Below the pieces are notes generated by a model that was not told the origin of the DNA, did not search any database, and worked only from the letters and a program-made list of their open reading frames with translations. A stretch of DNA of 10,224 bases, from assembly GCA_036244855.1 (NCBI GenBank), contig BQKZ01013603.1, forward strand, positions 1 through 10,224, read 5' to 3'. Position numbers and translations under genes: made by a program. Source of the stretch: Temnopleurus reevesii. Lineage: Eukaryota > Echinodermata > Echinoidea > Temnopleuroida > Temnopleuridae. Positions 8,525 through 10,224 of the stretch are shown piece by piece; positions within the stretch are counted from its first letter, which is position 1; each line of letters begins with the position of its first letter.

Positions 8525-9061
8525 GATTACTTTTGTCAGATCCTTATTTCAAGATGAACAAAGCAGTTGTAAATAAGAAAAAATAAAAGAAACATGAACA
8601 TCTTTAAAGATTAAAAAGACATTTTTATTATACCCGGTACAATAAAATGGGAGTGGAAGTGTGTGTGTGCGTTTGTGTGTGTGGGTGGGGAATGGGCGGT
8701 GATGTTTCGGGATTGATAAATATCAGAGAAAAGGGAATGGTATTCACGGTACATGTATTTAAAATACCCTGTTGTTTCATCGATCCTGAATACCGTATCT
8801 CATATCGACCTTATTGTAAGCTAAGCTACAAGTAGATTACCTCTCCAAAATTGAAAGGAAAAATCCTGCGCAGGCACATTTTCATACCTCTAACTTAAGT
8901 GAACACTGTTCATCGAAGCATGATTCTTTTTTCCAATTTTTCATCTCATAAGAAAGGTCGATCCTTCAGCTTTCTATACATATCAACATTTCTTCATAAA
9001 ACTATATATGCTAAATTTGCCAACCATTTCAAAAGTGTTACATTTTTATTGAGACACACTG
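8525..9061 (-). repeat. Right terminal inverted repeat of the mariner-like element
   Basis: Reverse complement of the left arm. It is about 30 bases longer, with small insertions near 8640-8780, including changes in the GT microsatellite. ORFs read through this arm (8647-8835, 8899-9120) belong to the repeat and are not genes. Confidence 0.9.
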
Positions 9062-9063
9062 TA

Positions 9064-9541
9064 TATAAAATGAAAAATAGTATCATAAAAATTTTGCTCA
9101 AAAAATTGTGCGAAAAATAAATGAGATTTGGAAAAGCTATAACCAAGAATGTGCAACATATTTCAGTGTCGTGTCCCCCTACACTAATTTAATATTTTCT
9201 TTCTAGATAAAGGACAATTTGATGAAAATTTCAGAATTTTATTGTTGTGTATACCTTATAACCAAGAGATGACGCTAAATGTGATTTAACGGTCAAATTC
9301 AAATTTTTAAAAGAAACAGTTCGTAAAAAAAAGTATGCTATGGTCTAAAAATGTGTATGAGAATTATATGTCATGATAAACATCCCCAAAATTCACATTT
9401 CTTAATCTTTACAAAAACTAGTGTATACTTTGGCTTTAAATTGAGACAGACGAAGCTGAGTAGTGGGATGAATACGGAAATTTATGTATGTTCTGTGAGG
9501 AGGCGAGTTTGTACAAGATGTTTTCTTTTCCTAGAAAAGGC
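9064..9541. other. AT-rich spacer between the two transposons
   Basis: No gene is recognised. TATTTTCTTTCTAG, ending at about 9206, looks like a splice acceptor, but the frame behind it closes within about 22 codons and no donor is apparent. Confidence 0.45.
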
Positions 9542-9795
9542 CAGGGTGCCACATACATTTTTTTCACCGGTTGCCCGGTCGGGCATCTGAGTATTCAAAT
9601 CACTTGTCCGAACAAAAGTTTATCTTGCCAAAAATTGATGGCCAATGCCAATTTGCACATGTTCATGTAGAGGAAAACTTGTATAAAAACTGTTACTTGC
9701 CCTATTGGGCAAGTGACAATTTTATTTACTTGCCCGACAGCTTAATTTTGTTGGCCCGGGCTTGTGAGCAAGTGGGTTTGTAGCACCCTGAAGGC
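9537..9795. repeat. Target-site duplication AAGGC flanking the small foldback element
   Basis: AAGGC occurs immediately before CAGGGTG (9537-9541) and immediately after CACCCTG (9791-9795). A perfect 5-bp duplication at both edges supports insertion by transposition. Confidence 0.7.
9542..9790. mobile_element. 249-bp foldback MITE with CAGGGTGCYAC termini
   Basis: The left end reads CAGGGTGCCAC (9542-9552). The right end reads GTAGCACCCTG (9780-9790), its reverse complement with one mismatch. Inside are short palindromes built on one motif: TGCCCGGTCGGGCA (9572-9585), ACTTGCCCTATTGGGCAAGT (9695-9714), then ACTTGCCCG (9728-9736) and a CCCGGGC (9754-9760). There is no coding capacity. CAGGG termini are seen in some hAT elements, which usually make 8-bp duplications although 5-6-bp groups exist, so the superfamily remains open. 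Confidence 0.8.
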
Positions 9796-10200
9796 GCAGT
9801 GATGAGTTGAACAATTTGTCTTTCTGCTGCAAGTAGGCCTACATAAGTGTCCATATTTTCCAATTATTCAGCCTTCATATCCGTCTCAGTTTGCATAGAT
9901 GTAGGGGGATGGGCTTTTATGTGGACGGGGCTTCAGTCTGAATGGGGTATACTATTAGATCTATCTACGTCTATATGTGTGAATAAACTTTTAATATAGG
10001 TCCAAGGTGAAGGCTGTAGATCAGCCGAGTTGTGATGGCGAGACCTGATTTATATTACTGATTTGTTTACCATCTTGTGTTGTGTTTAGAAGTATCTGTT
10101 GAAGAAAGGTCATGGAGTTTACACTTTAGGGGGTTGGGTTTGTTTGTGGCATCATGACCTCATTCCCAAAAGAACATTAGCACTTGTTGATTTGATCTTT
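9791..10200. other. Right flank, no gene recognised
   Basis: AT-rich DNA containing TAGGCCTA at 9834-9841 and an AATAAA at about 9982. Nothing nearby makes that hexamer a convincing polyadenylation signal. Confidence 0.45.
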
Positions 10201-10213
10201 TTTGTCACACCAG
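10188..10213 (+). other. Candidate splice acceptor at the right edge
   Basis: A pyrimidine-rich stretch TTGATCTTTTTTGTCACACCAG ends at AG 10213 and the following bases stay open to the window edge. It would suit a phase-0 exon 2 after the 4360-4410 exon, but only 11 exon bases are visible. This is a weak suggestion. Confidence 0.2.
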
Positions 10214-10224
10214 CAAAACTGGTA

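Larger units (their letters stand above)
7555..9061 (+). mobile_element. Mariner-like DNA transposon with very long inverted repeats (defective)
   Basis: A 1507-bp element begins CAGTGTGTCTCAATAAAAA at 7555 and ends with the reverse complement at 9061. TA flanks both ends (7553-7554 and 9062-9063), the target duplication expected of the IS630-Tc1-mariner superfamily. The terminal inverted repeats run to about 8060 on the left and back to about 8525 on the right, over 500 bp each. The central 464 bp encode a damaged piece of mariner-type transposase on the plus strand, so orientation is taken from that. The element lacks the DNA-binding half of the protein and has stops and a frameshift, so it cannot move by itself; it might once have been mobilised in trans. 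It lies inside the presumed first intron. Confidence 0.92.

Noticed and set aside
8647..9120. Plus-strand ORFs in the right arm of the mariner element
   Set aside because: They lie in the terminal inverted repeat, and one begins in a GT microsatellite.

Overview
This is AT-rich, gene-poor animal nuclear DNA. It holds trinucleotide microsatellites, long homopolymers, foldback elements and a decayed IS630-Tc1-mariner transposon. There are no bacterial operons, ribosome binding sites or densely packed genes, and nearly every long ORF is either simple-repeat translation or random. The mix of repeats and the TAGGCCTA words at 5860 and 9834 fit a marine invertebrate deuterostome such as an echinoderm. 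That placement rests on memory of similar sequence, not on a diagnostic gene.

Layout. Positions 93-704 form a foldback element with arms of about 220 bp and TTAA at both ends. Positions 705-1290 hold nothing recognisable. Positions 1295-1480 are a CAT/ATC repeat. About 1 kb is then present twice in direct orientation, at 1445-2429 and 2632-3663. Each copy contains a GAT-then-GGT repeat tract. The second copy begins exactly after the only N in the window (2631), so this may be a local duplication or an unmerged haplotype. A CpG-denser patch at about 3900-4344 leads into the one convincing gene piece: a first coding exon at 4360-4410 that encodes a signal peptide (MKVFIVLCLASLALASK) and ends at a splice donor. 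If so, the gene runs rightward and almost all of 4411-10224 is its first intron. A weak candidate acceptor lies at the right edge (10213).

The presumed intron carries a C21-(AC)14-C13 compound repeat (5168-5228), a T12-G13 tract (7134-7158), and two further elements. One is a 1507-bp mariner-like element (7555-9061) with TA flanks, terminal inverted repeats of more than 500 bp and a broken fragment of the transposase catalytic domain. The other is a 249-bp foldback MITE (9542-9790) with CAGGGTGCYAC ends and an AAGGC target duplication.

No set of genes acting together can be described, because only one exon of one gene is visible. The interest lies in the three inverted-repeat elements, the duplicated block and the start of the secreted-protein gene.
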